DNA of 45,722 nucleotides from a virus, in IMG/VR virus record IMGVR_UViG_3300044823_000144, positions 1 to 45,722 of that record; one strand, written 5' to 3'. The position numbers were made by a program, and so were the translations under genes. Under the pieces are notes generated by a model that was not told where the DNA came from, did not search any database, and worked only from the letters and a program-made list of their open reading frames with translations. How positions within the stretch are numbered: the stretch's first letter is position 1; the number at the start of each line of letters is the position of its first letter. Positions 6,932 through 14,523 of this stretch are shown here, piece by piece.

Positions 6932-7092
6932 TTGCACGGCACTCTTGCACGGCACTCTGCGTAGCACTCTGCACGGCACTCTATGTGATAGATAGATATT
7001 AAAAAATACACTTAGACAGGCATTACTTAGAGTCCCGTGCAGAGTGCCGTGCAAACTCTCACTACACACTCACATATTCTTGCACGGCACTC
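6932..7092. repeat. Iteron array, candidate replication origin
   Basis: The 13-mer TTGCACGGCACTC occurs exactly at 6932-6944, 6945-6957 and 7080-7092, and exactly inverted at 7042-7054. Close 12-base copies are at 6958-6969 (TGCGTAGCACTC), 6970-6981 and, inverted, 7030-7041. The first four are head-to-tail with no spacing. An AT-rich stretch (6982-7029) lies between the direct and inverted copies. The array abuts the stop of the primase-helicase gene. Iterons beside an AT-rich element and a plasmid-type replication gene are typical of an origin bound by an initiator; operator function is the main alternative. Confidence 0.75.
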
Positions 7093-9258
7093 CTATATTG
7101 CCTCGATCAATTTGCAGGCTTCCTCACCCGCCAACCGTGCTTTCGTATCTCGGCATACCCACCACCATCCCCCCATTTCCCAACCACCATCCGCCATCCG
7201 GCGACGGTCATCAAACTCTATGTCCATTTCCTTGTCCGTGATGAGCTTCTTCCGGGCCCGCTTCAAGGTATCGACACTTATGCTCCCATTAGCCGGGGAC
7301 TCGGCTTCGGCATAAAGCTTGTCGCACTTGTACTCCCAATTCTGGCTGAACCTGATCCGCAGGAACGCTTTTGCCGCTTCAAGCTTCGAGTCGAATCCGC
7401 CTTCTTTCTTGGCAGCCCGTTCCTCATCCATAACATCATCCGCACTGAGATCGTGTTTCTCACCCCACTCAATATAGCCGATCTCTTCCAACATCCTTCC
7501 GTCGTATGCTTCGACATCCTTGCTCCCGATGCTGAATCTCATGCCTCCGGGCTCACGGCTCAAACTGCTCTTGATGTTCGCCATGATACGGCCATCCGGC
7601 TTTGCCTTGGGGTCCTTGCTGATCCTAATTCCAGCCCTCACCACTTGGCTAACCGAGCCAGCCCCGAGAATCTTATCCACGGCATTGGCGTCTCCCCGCT
7701 TGTTCTCATGGATGAGAAGGATGAATGCCACCCCTGTCATGCGGCAAACCTTGGCGATTGCCTGCATCATCGGGCGTATTCTCTTGTTGTCGTTCCCGTC
7801 GATGCCCCCGAAAAATCCAGTCAATGGATCAAGGATGACGAGCAAAATTTGTGGGTTAGCCTGTAGGTACTCCCTCAGTCTATAGATGTCCTCGGTTATG
7901 TTCAGTTCCCGGCTACGGTAGTTGCCGCTATCGTCTTTGTCGAAAGCATTTTTCAGGAAGTGGATTTTAGAGCAATCCGCGTCCGCAGCCATAAGGCGGG
8001 GCTTGATCGTAGTTTCAAGGTCGTCTTCCGTTGCGGCGATCAATGTCTCCCTCATCCCCATTGTATTCTTCTGTCCATCCGGCCAATCCCTGCCCCGGCT
8101 CATGCGGGCGGCGATATCGGTGCCGAACATGCTTTTGTTGGTGCCGACCGCGCCACTGACCACGAGTCCGCATCCACGGGGTAGACGGCCTTTCCACAAC
8201 CAATCCACCGGGCGTTCTTTCACCTCATCCAGCCGTATGGTGGTGAATCCTCCGGTATCCGCTTGATTCCTCCAATGCTTGCCCCCCGGTTCGATGGGCT
8301 GCTCTGGAACCGCTTCCGTTTCGAGCGACTCGGCGGGCATTACATCGAAAGCTTCAAGTATTTTATCGATGGACTCTTCGACCCAAATCTTGCCGGGATA
8401 TGGCTCATGATACTGGTTAAGATGTTTGACCAGTTGCCCGAAGGTCATCATCGAGCCGATGCAGCCGCCTGCGAAACAGTGGAACTCCGGCGTCCGGCCA
8501 TCAAACCTGAATCCCGTCTTCTGGCTGTGCTCGTGTTTCCGCCCCGTACCCGGACCTTCATAAGTCGCGGGGCAAATGCTGCTGACCCACCAATCGCCGT
8601 CTTGCTGGCAAGTAAAGATATCCTCGTAAAATGTCAGCCATTCGCCGGGCTTCCAATTTTCATGCGCCGTTGGGCCCAGTCCTTTCGACCTGATGGCTTT
8701 AGGCCCGCTGGAGTTCTTTTCCAACCACAGGGCGAACTCCTTGTCCATTTTCCCAAATGGCGCTTTCATATCTTCGGCGGCGTACACCGTGCCTGTCCAA
8801 TGCACGGAGCCCGGCCCCACGACATAATACCCATGTTCGCGGAACGAGAATCGCTCCTCATCACCAATGGCGGCCTTGCGGTTGCCCAGCAGTATGGTTG
8901 TCTCGTCGGAGCCATAATAGTAGTGTTTCTTCTGAAGCCCGGTCGCTTCGCAAATGCTCGTCCGCACTGTGAACGCAGGGGGGAAGAGTTTCCCCGTTTC
9001 GGATTCGTAACATTCTTTTAGATCGCCGCGATCGTCGTCCAGAAACCCCACGCCATTCGCCGCGCATCCCACATTCGCCGTAGGCCACTGCCGGTTCCAC
9101 TCGATGAGGATCAGGCGGTTGGTGGTGGCGTCGTCCACGCCGTTTTCGGTGAGCGGATTCTTGCCGCTTGTGCCGTCGCCTTTCACTGCGGAGGCGATGG
9201 GAAATACGCTTAAGCCCCGCTTGACCAGCGGGAGCGCCCGTTCGAGGAAGCTGTCCAT
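7093..9258 (-). CDS. Primase-polymerase / RepA-type helicase replication protein (721 aa)
   Basis: The N-terminal domain (about 1-200) resembles bifunctional primase/polymerases of plasmids and phages: KNPLTENGVDDATTN, IEWNRQWPTANVG and the acidic FLDDDRGD (72-79). A CHC2-like zinc segment follows (C229, C261-C266). The C-terminal part is a RecA-like RepA/AAA_25 helicase with Walker A GAVGTNKS (369-376) and Walker B LLVILDP (about 472-478). It would prime and unwind phage DNA. The start at 9258 overlaps the upstream stop (TAATG) with AAGG 7 bases before; the open frame upstream to 9303 is less likely. No other replication enzyme is present, so host polymerase is probably used. The gene ends exactly at the last iteron. 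Confidence 0.85.
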   Translation of the reverse strand: MDSFLERALPLVKRGLSVFPIASAVKGDGTSGKNPLTENGVDDATTNRLILIEWNRQWPTANVGCAANGVGFLDDDRGDLKECYESETGKLFPPAFTVRTSICEATGLQKKHYYYGSDETTILLGNRKAAIGDEERFSFREHGYYVVGPGSVHWTGTVYAAEDMKAPFGKMDKEFALWLEKNSSGPKAIRSKGLGPTAHENWKPGEWLTFYEDIFTCQQDGDWWVSSICPATYEGPGTGRKHEHSQKTGFRFDGRTPEFHCFAGGCIGSMMTFGQLVKHLNQYHEPYPGKIWVEESIDKILEAFDVMPAESLETEAVPEQPIEPGGKHWRNQADTGGFTTIRLDEVKERPVDWLWKGRLPRGCGLVVSGAVGTNKSMFGTDIAARMSRGRDWPDGQKNTMGMRETLIAATEDDLETTIKPRLMAADADCSKIHFLKNAFDKDDSGNYRSRELNITEDIYRLREYLQANPQILLVILDPLTGFFGGIDGNDNKRIRPMMQAIAKVCRMTGVAFILLIHENKRGDANAVDKILGAGSVSQVVRAGIRISKDPKAKPDGRIMANIKSSLSREPGGMRFSIGSKDVEAYDGRMLEEIGYIEWGEKHDLSADDVMDEERAAKKEGGFDSKLEAAKAFLRIRFSQNWEYKCDKLYAEAESPANGSISVDTLKRARKKLITDKEMDIEFDDRRRMADGGWEMGGWWWVCRDTKARLAGEEACKLIEAI

Positions 9259-9434
9259 TATTCGGCCTTCTTCGGTCGGCCCATCTTCATCGGTATTTTC
9301 CATGCCTTCGCAAAAAAGCTGATGGTGGGAACGGGATACCCGCTGAGTTTGCTCACTTCCGTTAGCCTCAGTCCATCCCGTAAAAGCTTTTCGATGCGAT
9401 CAAGGCCCATCCTTGGGGTTTTAATTACTGGCAT
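9258..9434 (-). CDS. Small helix-turn-helix DNA-binding protein (58 aa)
   Basis: Residues about 9-42 (LDRIEKLLRDGLRLTEVSKL followed by SGYPVPTISFFAKAW) read as a helix-turn-helix like those of Cro/resolvase-type proteins, with a basic C-terminal tail. The ATG at 9434 (MPVIKTPRM) has AAGGAG 6 bases upstream, so it is preferred over the longer frame from 9485, which would run through the palindrome. As the first gene of the minus-strand arm next to the divergent operator-like region, it is a good candidate for the regulator of both arms. Confidence 0.7.
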   Translation of the reverse strand: MPVIKTPRMGLDRIEKLLRDGLRLTEVSKLSGYPVPTISFFAKAWKIPMKMGRPKKAE

Positions 9435-9472
9435 TTTTTCTCCTTCGCTATTCAATACAACGATAGACGGGA

Positions 9473-9536
9473 AACTTACAAACAAACTTTCACCATGAAA
9501 GTTTTATGGGTTTGATAACTTGCAAACAAACTTTCA
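9473..9536. promoter_or_regulatory. Divergent control region: direct repeats and palindromic operator
   Basis: Two 20-bp direct repeats with one mismatch lie at 9473-9492 and 9517-9536 (AACTTRCAAACAAACTTTCA), 44 bp apart, about four helical turns. A palindrome AAACTTTCA-CCA-TGAAAGTTT (9484-9504) overlaps the first. The region separates the HTH gene from the plus-strand early genes. The layout suggests cooperative binding of a dimeric regulator. TTGATA at 9512-9517 may be a plus-strand -35, but no clear -10 is seen. Confidence 0.65.
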
Positions 9537-9565
9537 ATACCGGCCTCCTAGTCAGGAGACTGATA

Positions 9566-9883
9566 ATGCCGAAAATAGGACGCATGACCAAACGCCAGAC
9601 GGAACTGGAGTTGAGTGCCATTGAAGAGCAGATCATCAACGCCTATTTCCAGCAGGATGTCGAAAACTACGACGATCTACGGTGGATGAGGTTCCCGCTT
9701 AAGGAAGCGTTGCAACAACGCAACTACAGCCAAGGCACGCTTCCCCGATGCGATACCTGCCACGTCCCATGCCGCAACTTGCGGGATGTCTATTATGAGC
9801 ACGGAGACTGTTACAACTACTGGGCGGTTTGTCCCCAGTGCATCAGTCCAGAATGTAGGAGTTTCGGGGCCGGTCCTATCTGA
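9566..9883 (+). CDS. Zinc-binding early-type protein (105 aa), unknown function
   Basis: Basic and helical N-terminus (MPKIGRMTKRQTELELS), then a C-terminal metal-site pattern CDTCHVPC (about 71-78) paired with CPQCISPEC (about 94-102). An AGGAGA site precedes the ATG at 9566 by 6 bases; the frame is open upstream to 9506 but that would run through the operator repeats. It is the first gene of the plus-strand arm. A four-cysteine ribbon suggests nucleic acid or protein binding, possibly host takeover, but no family is recognised. Confidence 0.6.
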   Translation: MPKIGRMTKRQTELELSAIEEQIINAYFQQDVENYDDLRWMRFPLKEALQQRNYSQGTLPRCDTCHVPCRNLRDVYYEHGDCYNYWAVCPQCISPECRSFGAGPI

Positions 9884-9933
9884 GCCGTGCACACGGTTCC
9901 CTCTTATCCGCAGAGATGCGGAACCGGCCCCGA
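9864..9933 (+). ncRNA. Leader RNA with mutually exclusive stems
   Basis: An 11-bp inverted repeat (9864-9874 TCGGGGCCGGT with 9923-9933) encloses CCGTG-CA-CACGG (about 9886-9897) and a hairpin TCCGCA-GAGA-TGCGGA with a GNRA loop (9907-9922). GGTTCC near 9896-9901 can also pair with GGAACC at 9920-9925, which would break the GNRA hairpin. The competing stems lie directly before the ribosome site of the gene at 9952, as in an attenuator or regulated leader. The outer arm overlaps the end of the upstream gene. Confidence 0.5.
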
Positions 9934-9951
9934 GAATTTTAGGAGAAACGC

Positions 9952-10401
9952 ATGAAGAACTTGCAACAACTTAAGAACGAAGTAATCGCCTTGGTGGCGG
10001 AATTGCATACGCAGGAACGCCGTTCGCTGGCATTGCGGATCAAAGTCGGGAAGGCCTTGCTTGCCGCCCGCAAGCTGCTTACGGTGCGCAATGCCGATGG
10101 CGTTATTTTGCGTGGCCAAAAAGGCGGGAGTTTCTCGAAGTTCCTCGATTCCTGCCATCTCAACGCCTGCATGGCTTACAGTTACATGGCATTGGCTGGA
10201 GGTAAGACGGTGCGCTTCGGCAAACAGCATCCGCTGTCGAATTACCAAAGCCAGCCCAGCCGGGTCCGCATCAACTATTGGGAGAAGTTCAACTCCCTCA
10301 TGCGCGGCGCTTCGGATGCGCAGAAGCTCGTTCTCTTGCGCCGGGCTGTGAAATGGCTCTGCCATGGATACAAGATCGAAGCGGAAGTCAGTATCAAGTA
10401 G
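9952..10401 (+). CDS. DUF3102-like hypothetical protein (149 aa)
   Basis: The first half (ALRIKVGKALLAARKLL, then GSFSKFLDSCHLNACMAYSYMALAGG) resembles the helical core of DUF3102-type phage/plasmid proteins, in which a growing-cell helix pair is followed by a substrate-like YMxLA motif. The C-terminal half is basic and unrecognised. AGGAG precedes the ATG. It follows the structured leader at 9864-9933. Function unknown; DNA binding is plausible but not shown. Confidence 0.55.
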   Translation: MKNLQQLKNEVIALVAELHTQERRSLALRIKVGKALLAARKLLTVRNADGVILRGQKGGSFSKFLDSCHLNACMAYSYMALAGGKTVRFGKQHPLSNYQSQPSRVRINYWEKFNSLMRGASDAQKLVLLRRAVKWLCHGYKIEAEVSIK

Positions 10402-10408
10402 GAGGCAC

Positions 10409-10579
10409 ATGAAAATCAAAGTATTTTTTGCGGCCAATACGTTAGGCACGGACGATTCGGTGGATCAGAAGGACCTCCGTGTGCGGGACGAATACAAGCG
10501 GGTTATGGAAGTGCCGTTGACCCCGGAGCAGGAACGCCTTCAAAAGATTTGGCATCGGACATTTGGTAAAAAGTTTTGA
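10409..10579 (+). CDS. Hypothetical small protein (56 aa)
   Basis: Begins MKIKVFFAANTLGTDDS and ends WHRTFGKKF; charged and soluble. AGGAGG lies only three bases from the ATG, which starts 8 bases after the upstream stop. The longer frame from 10364 is unlikely because it overlaps the previous gene and lacks a better site. No function recognised. Confidence 0.5.
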   Translation: MKIKVFFAANTLGTDDSVDQKDLRVRDEYKRVMEVPLTPEQERLQKIWHRTFGKKF

Positions 10580-10795
10580 TTTTGCGGATGATGCTGAACT
10601 GACCGGCATATACACCCATCCGCATTACGGGCGGATCACTCCCAAAAGTGCCGCCCGAGATTTTGGTAACTGGCATGCGCCATTTTGCCTCAAGGTTGGG
10701 AGCGCATGCGAGCCCGCTGAGTGCAAGCGGGAAAAAGTCCCCGCCGTTTTTCGGCAACCGGATCGGCGGGGGCGGATTTTAAGGAGCACTAAACC
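10580..10795 (+). ncRNA. Structured intergenic RNA candidate (three GC-rich hairpins)
   Basis: Hairpin 1: 7 bp plus 4 bp stem with an AT bulge and loop CCCAAA (10628-10657). Hairpin 2: CCCGCT-7 nt-AGCGGG (10713-10731). Hairpin 3: CCCCGCCG (10739-10746) pairing with CGGCGGGG (10764-10771), just before AAGGAG of the next gene. There is an open frame through it from a TTG at 10563, but without a ribosome site and with a composition governed by the stems. It may be a regulated leader, processing signal or stable RNA. No known riboswitch class is recognised. Confidence 0.45.
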
Positions 10796-11014
10796 ATGAC
10801 CCCCGAACAGAAAATCCTGAACGAACTGTTTCCCAAAAAACAGAAAATCGCGGGACCGAAGGTTCCATGCGGGCATTACACCTACCGGGGAACACCGTGC
10901 TATTTCAGCGCATCGGGCGAAGCCCTTGGCATCCCGGCATGCCGCTACCACATCAAGCGCCCACGGCCTTTGCCCGAGGTGCATAAAAAGGAGAAACAGA
11001 ATGAGCACAAATAA
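10796..11014 (+). CDS. Hypothetical protein with possible zinc site (72 aa)
   Basis: CGHYTYRGTPC (about 25-35) and a later ACRYHIK (about 49-55) give a Cys-His-Cys...Cys-His set that may bind one metal. The N-terminus is MTPEQKILNELFPKKQK and the C-terminus is very basic. AAGGAG is 9 bases before the ATG. It overlaps the next gene by 14 bases. Function unknown. Confidence 0.5.
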   Translation: MTPEQKILNELFPKKQKIAGPKVPCGHYTYRGTPCYFSASGEALGIPACRYHIKRPRPLPEVHKKEKQNEHK

Positions 11015-11447
11015 CGGCGGCAACTTCAGGTATCCGTATGTGACGCCCGAGGAGTTCAAGCAAGTGCTTGGGCAGATCGGGGCGCAGATGGGGAAGGACG
11101 AGAAGCAGCGCGTCGAACGGATGAACGACCTCATCAGGGCATTCAACGAGGTCCGGGGCATCGTGACGCAGGCGGGCACGGCGTTCAACCAGCTTAGCGA
11201 GATCGTGGATAACCTCGCGCTGCACTTGCGCTTTTGCATGGAGAAGTGCGGCGGCTTCGATGCAGCCGGGAATCCTACCGAGGAGTTCAAGGCGTGGTGC
11301 GCCAAGGCTATCGACGAGGCGAACGCAGCCCGCGCTGTGAACGATGAAGCTGTGAGGGCGCAGCAGGCCCAAAACCCGGAGCCCATCGAAATTCCCAAAC
11401 CCCGGAACACAGTCGCTCCGCTGCCCGGCGATCCTTCGGTGAATTAA
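11001..11447 (+). CDS. Hypothetical helical protein (148 aa)
   Basis: Starts MSTNNGGNFRYPYVTPEEFK with AAGGAG 7 bases upstream; the longer frame from 10926 overlaps the previous gene without a good site. Residues about 15-75 form long predicted amphipathic helices (EEFKQVLGQIGAQMGKDEK and following), then an Ala-rich helix and a Pro-rich tail. The stop codon directly abuts the next ATG. It may be a coiled-coil oligomer; function unknown. Confidence 0.5.
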   Translation: MSTNNGGNFRYPYVTPEEFKQVLGQIGAQMGKDEKQRVERMNDLIRAFNEVRGIVTQAGTAFNQLSEIVDNLALHLRFCMEKCGGFDAAGNPTEEFKAWCAKAIDEANAARAVNDEAVRAQQAQNPEPIEIPKPRNTVAPLPGDPSVN

Positions 11448-13307
11448 ATGAAGATAGCCATTGTCAGCAACATTGATAATGGTGTGGGGCTCCAGAAGGA
11501 TTACGAGCTTCTGAAGGCGTTCCTTGAACGCCGCGGGCATGATGTTACGGGCGTGCATTGGCTATCCGACCACAAGGGCGAGTATGACCTCTGCATCTTC
11601 CTTGAGACAATGGTGGAAGGTTTGCTGGGCCTGAGCAAAAGGCTGTGGTATTTTCCCAATCCCGAGTGGTTGAGGCCTCAAGACGAGCGCATCATGCGCA
11701 AGCACATCGAGAAGGTCTTCGCCAAGACACACGCAGCATACGATTCCCTGTCCAAGAAATTCACGAATGTGCATTACGTGGGCTTCATGGCCGAAGACCG
11801 CATGGACTGCTTGGTGCCCCGCAAGCGGCAGTTCCTCCACATCGGAGGCAATGGCGCATGCCGCAACACCAGCCAAGTGCTGGAGGCGTGGCGCTCCTGC
11901 CGTTATTGGGAAGGCGTTCCCGAAGACCTGCCGCTGATTATTGTGAGTCGCAATGCCGACTACAAGCACGAGGACACGCCCGGCGTCACGCGCAACAAGC
12001 GGCTGGATGATACCGAGATCAAGCGGCTCCAGAACGAGTCCATGTTCCACTTGATGCCCAGCGCCACGGAAGGCTATGGGCATGCGATTCACGAGGCGTT
12101 GAGCGTTGGCGCTTTGCTCATCACCACGGATGCCCCGCCGATGAATGAAATCAAGACGGCGTTCTTTGTTCCAAGCTGCGGCTCGGCTCCCTGCAACAAT
12201 GCGACGCTGTATGAAGTCAACCCGGCGGACATCAGGGAAGCCTGTAATGCAGCAGCGGAAGTGGAAGTTGACGACATACTCGGCTTTTCCAAATTGGCTT
12301 GCGAGGAGTTCGAGCGGGGCAACGAGGAATTTGGGCGGCTGTTCCTGCCGCACCTGACCCGCATGCGCCATGCCGTGGAGAAGCCCGTCATCGCCATACT
12401 GGGAAACTTTGTAGTGCCGTGGTGTACGGAGCAAGATTGGGCATGGTCGTTTGAATCACTCGGCCATAGGGTATTGAAGTTTCAAGAGAATACAGAAAGA
12501 GCCGAAGATGTGTTGGACGCCTGCAAAAACGCCAAAGTTGATCTTTTTTGCTATGTGCACTCCCATGGATTCGTTTCTCCCGGAGAAATGTCTCCCGAAG
12601 ACCTGATAACTGGATTGCGTGCCGCTGGCATTGTCACCGTCTCCCCCCATTTGGATTTGTATTTTGGGCTAAACATAAGCGATGGTCGGGACGCATCGGT
12701 GGGGAAAAGCGCATACTGGAAGACGGATTATGTGATAACCGCCGATGGGTCTTCTCAGGAAAAGTTCCGAGATCGCGGCGTGAACCACGTTCCAATGATG
12801 CCCGGAGTCGTGGCTCGGGACTGCTACGAAGGCAAATCAAGAGAGGATTTCAAAGTCGATGTGGGATTTTGCGGGGCCGGGCCGGGCTATCATGCGGAAT
12901 GGCCGTGGCGGGGAGAAATGATCCGCGCTCTTCAGGATGCCTATGGAAACAGGTTCCGCCAGTTCAATGGAATCAGGGGGCGGGATTTGAATGATCTGTA
13001 TGCATCCGTAAAGGTGCTGGTCGCAGATTGTTGCTTCGCCGGTAAGCCGTATTATATATCAGACCGTTGGCCGGAAACTTGTGGCCGTGGGGGATTCTTG
13101 CTGGCCCCGCAGGTTGAAGGCGTGTGCATTCCGCTGGCTACATTCAAGCCCTGCGATGCCGGGGACATGATCGAGAAAATAGACTACTACTTGGAGCATG
13201 AACAGGAACGGGAACTGATTCGCAGAGCATGCCACGAGCATGTCAAGAACCACGATACCTATACCCACCGTGCCCGGCAAATTTTGAAAATCGCGGGGTT
13301 AAGCTGA
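11448..13307 (+). CDS. Two-domain glycosyltransferase fusion (619 aa)
   Basis: The N-terminal half (1 to about 310) is a GT-B enzyme: MKIAIVSNIDNGVG start, HIGGNG (131-136) and the retaining GT4 signature MPSATEGYGHAIHEAL with the EX7E pair E208/E216. The C-terminal half (about 313-619) begins again with VIAILGNFVVPW and resembles CgeB/glycosyl-transferase group 1 C-terminal domains (VGFCGAGP, GRGGFLLAP, and a YTHRAR helix near the end). Two transferases in one chain could add two sugars in sequence. It opens the glycosylation cassette; the next HNH gene overlaps its stop (TGATG). Acceptor and sugar donors cannot be read from sequence. Confidence 0.8.
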   Translation: MKIAIVSNIDNGVGLQKDYELLKAFLERRGHDVTGVHWLSDHKGEYDLCIFLETMVEGLLGLSKRLWYFPNPEWLRPQDERIMRKHIEKVFAKTHAAYDSLSKKFTNVHYVGFMAEDRMDCLVPRKRQFLHIGGNGACRNTSQVLEAWRSCRYWEGVPEDLPLIIVSRNADYKHEDTPGVTRNKRLDDTEIKRLQNESMFHLMPSATEGYGHAIHEALSVGALLITTDAPPMNEIKTAFFVPSCGSAPCNNATLYEVNPADIREACNAAAEVEVDDILGFSKLACEEFERGNEEFGRLFLPHLTRMRHAVEKPVIAILGNFVVPWCTEQDWAWSFESLGHRVLKFQENTERAEDVLDACKNAKVDLFCYVHSHGFVSPGEMSPEDLITGLRAAGIVTVSPHLDLYFGLNISDGRDASVGKSAYWKTDYVITADGSSQEKFRDRGVNHVPMMPGVVARDCYEGKSREDFKVDVGFCGAGPGYHAEWPWRGEMIRALQDAYGNRFRQFNGIRGRDLNDLYASVKVLVADCCFAGKPYYISDRWPETCGRGGFLLAPQVEGVCIPLATFKPCDAGDMIEKIDYYLEHEQERELIRRACHEHVKNHDTYTHRARQILKIAGLS

Positions 13308-13690
13308 TGCCGTATAAAGACAAAGAAAAACGAAGAATTTCCAACAGAAAAAGTTACCTAGCAAACAGAGAAAAAAATAGAAAAAAAGACAACGAGCGAG
13401 CAAAAGAGTGGCATGACGCCCATCCAGAATTTTACATAGCTTACCGCTACAAGTACACACAAGGAGAGCCCATAGAAAATAAGATCGCCAGACTTGAGGC
13501 GCAGGACTATAAGTGCGCCAACCAAGCTTGTTTGAAACCCATTGATATTACTTCTGGGCATCAAGATCACAACCATGAGACGGGACAAAAACGTGGTGTT
13601 TTATGCGGTCCCTGCAATCACGCACTTGGATTACTAAAAGACAATGTTGGACTTGTTATGGGTTTAGCGGCTTACAGGAGTCTGTCATGA
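13307..13690 (+). CDS. HNH / endonuclease VII-type homing endonuclease (127 aa)
   Basis: A Lys/Arg-rich N-terminus (MPYKDKEKRRISNRK) leads to the nuclease core: CANQAC, then QDHNHETGQKRGVLCGPCNH and LGLLKDN. The DHNHETG...RG.LC..CN pattern is the endonuclease VII fold. The coding sequence is clearly more AT-rich than the glycosyltransferases on both sides, a sign of independent arrival. It overlaps its neighbours by TGATG and ATGA, so it was inserted without breaking either gene. Confidence 0.85.
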   Translation: MPYKDKEKRRISNRKSYLANREKNRKKDNERAKEWHDAHPEFYIAYRYKYTQGEPIENKIARLEAQDYKCANQACLKPIDITSGHQDHNHETGQKRGVLCGPCNHALGLLKDNVGLVMGLAAYRSLS

Positions 13691-14523
13691 CAGTCATCTG
13701 GTACAACGCTCGGGGCTACTGGGATCACACGATCCTGAACCTGTTTTTCGATGCGGACACGAAGTATGTGGATTCGTTTGACAAGCTTGAAGACGATGGC
13801 GCTGTCGTGGTGCTGTGCGCCCGCTGGGCCAAGGACGAGATCGACGAGATCAACCGCCGCCTGAGCCGCCTGAAGTGGGCGGTTGTGTTCTGGACGGGGA
13901 ACGAGGATATGCTGTTCGTGCCCGGTGCCCTCAAGCATCCGAACATGCGGATATGGGTGCAAATGCCCGTGCCGGGGCTCGACCCCGAGTACCGCCGCCT
14001 CCCTAACGGGCCTACGCCGGGCCTCCCCATCGGTATTCCCCCCAAGACGCTCGACTGGGCGTTCTTGGGACAGGTCACGCACCAGAGGCGCAGGGATTGT
14101 CATGATGCCCTCAGCGGGCTTCCCAATGGCTTCCTGTATGGTTCTAACGGCTTCACGCAGGGGTTGCCGCACGCCGAATACCTCCAAAAGCTCGCCGAGG
14201 CTAAAATAGCCCCCTGTCCCAGCGGACCCATGAACCCGGACAGCTTCCGGGTCTACGAGGCGCTGGAGCTTGGCTGCGTGCCCATCGTTGACAGCCGCAC
14301 CGTGAGCGATAGGTTCCCCATGGGTTACTGGGAGACTTTGTTCGGGAACGATTTCCCCCTGCCGCAGATCACGGACTGGAGCACAATCGGCGATGTAATC
14401 GCCCAGCAGCTTGCGTTGTGGCCCGAGAATCAGATCAAATGCTTCGGTTGGTGGGTAGGAGCTAAAGCAAAAATGCAAAAAATTTTCCGGGCGGATTTGG
14501 AGGAGCTTAAACTTGGGGCATAG
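13687..14523 (+). CDS. Exostosin-like glycosyltransferase (278 aa)
   Basis: The C-terminal motif MNPDSFRVYEALELGCVPIV is the typical nucleotide-sugar-binding segment of exostosin-like (GT47) and related GT-B enzymes. DWAFLGQVTHQRRRD at about 124 and FLYGSNGFTQGL are also consistent. The start at 13687 (MTVIWYNARGYW) overlaps the HNH stop as ATGA. It probably transfers a sugar to a glycan acceptor together with the surrounding enzymes. The 3' end overlaps the next HNH-like gene by 11 bases. Confidence 0.75.
   Translation: MTVIWYNARGYWDHTILNLFFDADTKYVDSFDKLEDDGAVVVLCARWAKDEIDEINRRLSRLKWAVVFWTGNEDMLFVPGALKHPNMRIWVQMPVPGLDPEYRRLPNGPTPGLPIGIPPKTLDWAFLGQVTHQRRRDCHDALSGLPNGFLYGSNGFTQGLPHAEYLQKLAEAKIAPCPSGPMNPDSFRVYEALELGCVPIVDSRTVSDRFPMGYWETLFGNDFPLPQITDWSTIGDVIAQQLALWPENQIKCFGWWVGAKAKMQKIFRADLEELKLGA

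Noticed and set aside
6932-7092. CRISPR array
   Set aside because: The repeats are 12-13 bp, mostly contiguous with no regular unique spacers, and occur in both orientations.
10563-10799. 78-codon ORF through the gap before 10796
   Set aside because: It begins with TTG without a ribosome site, overlaps the previous gene, and its composition follows the hairpin arms.
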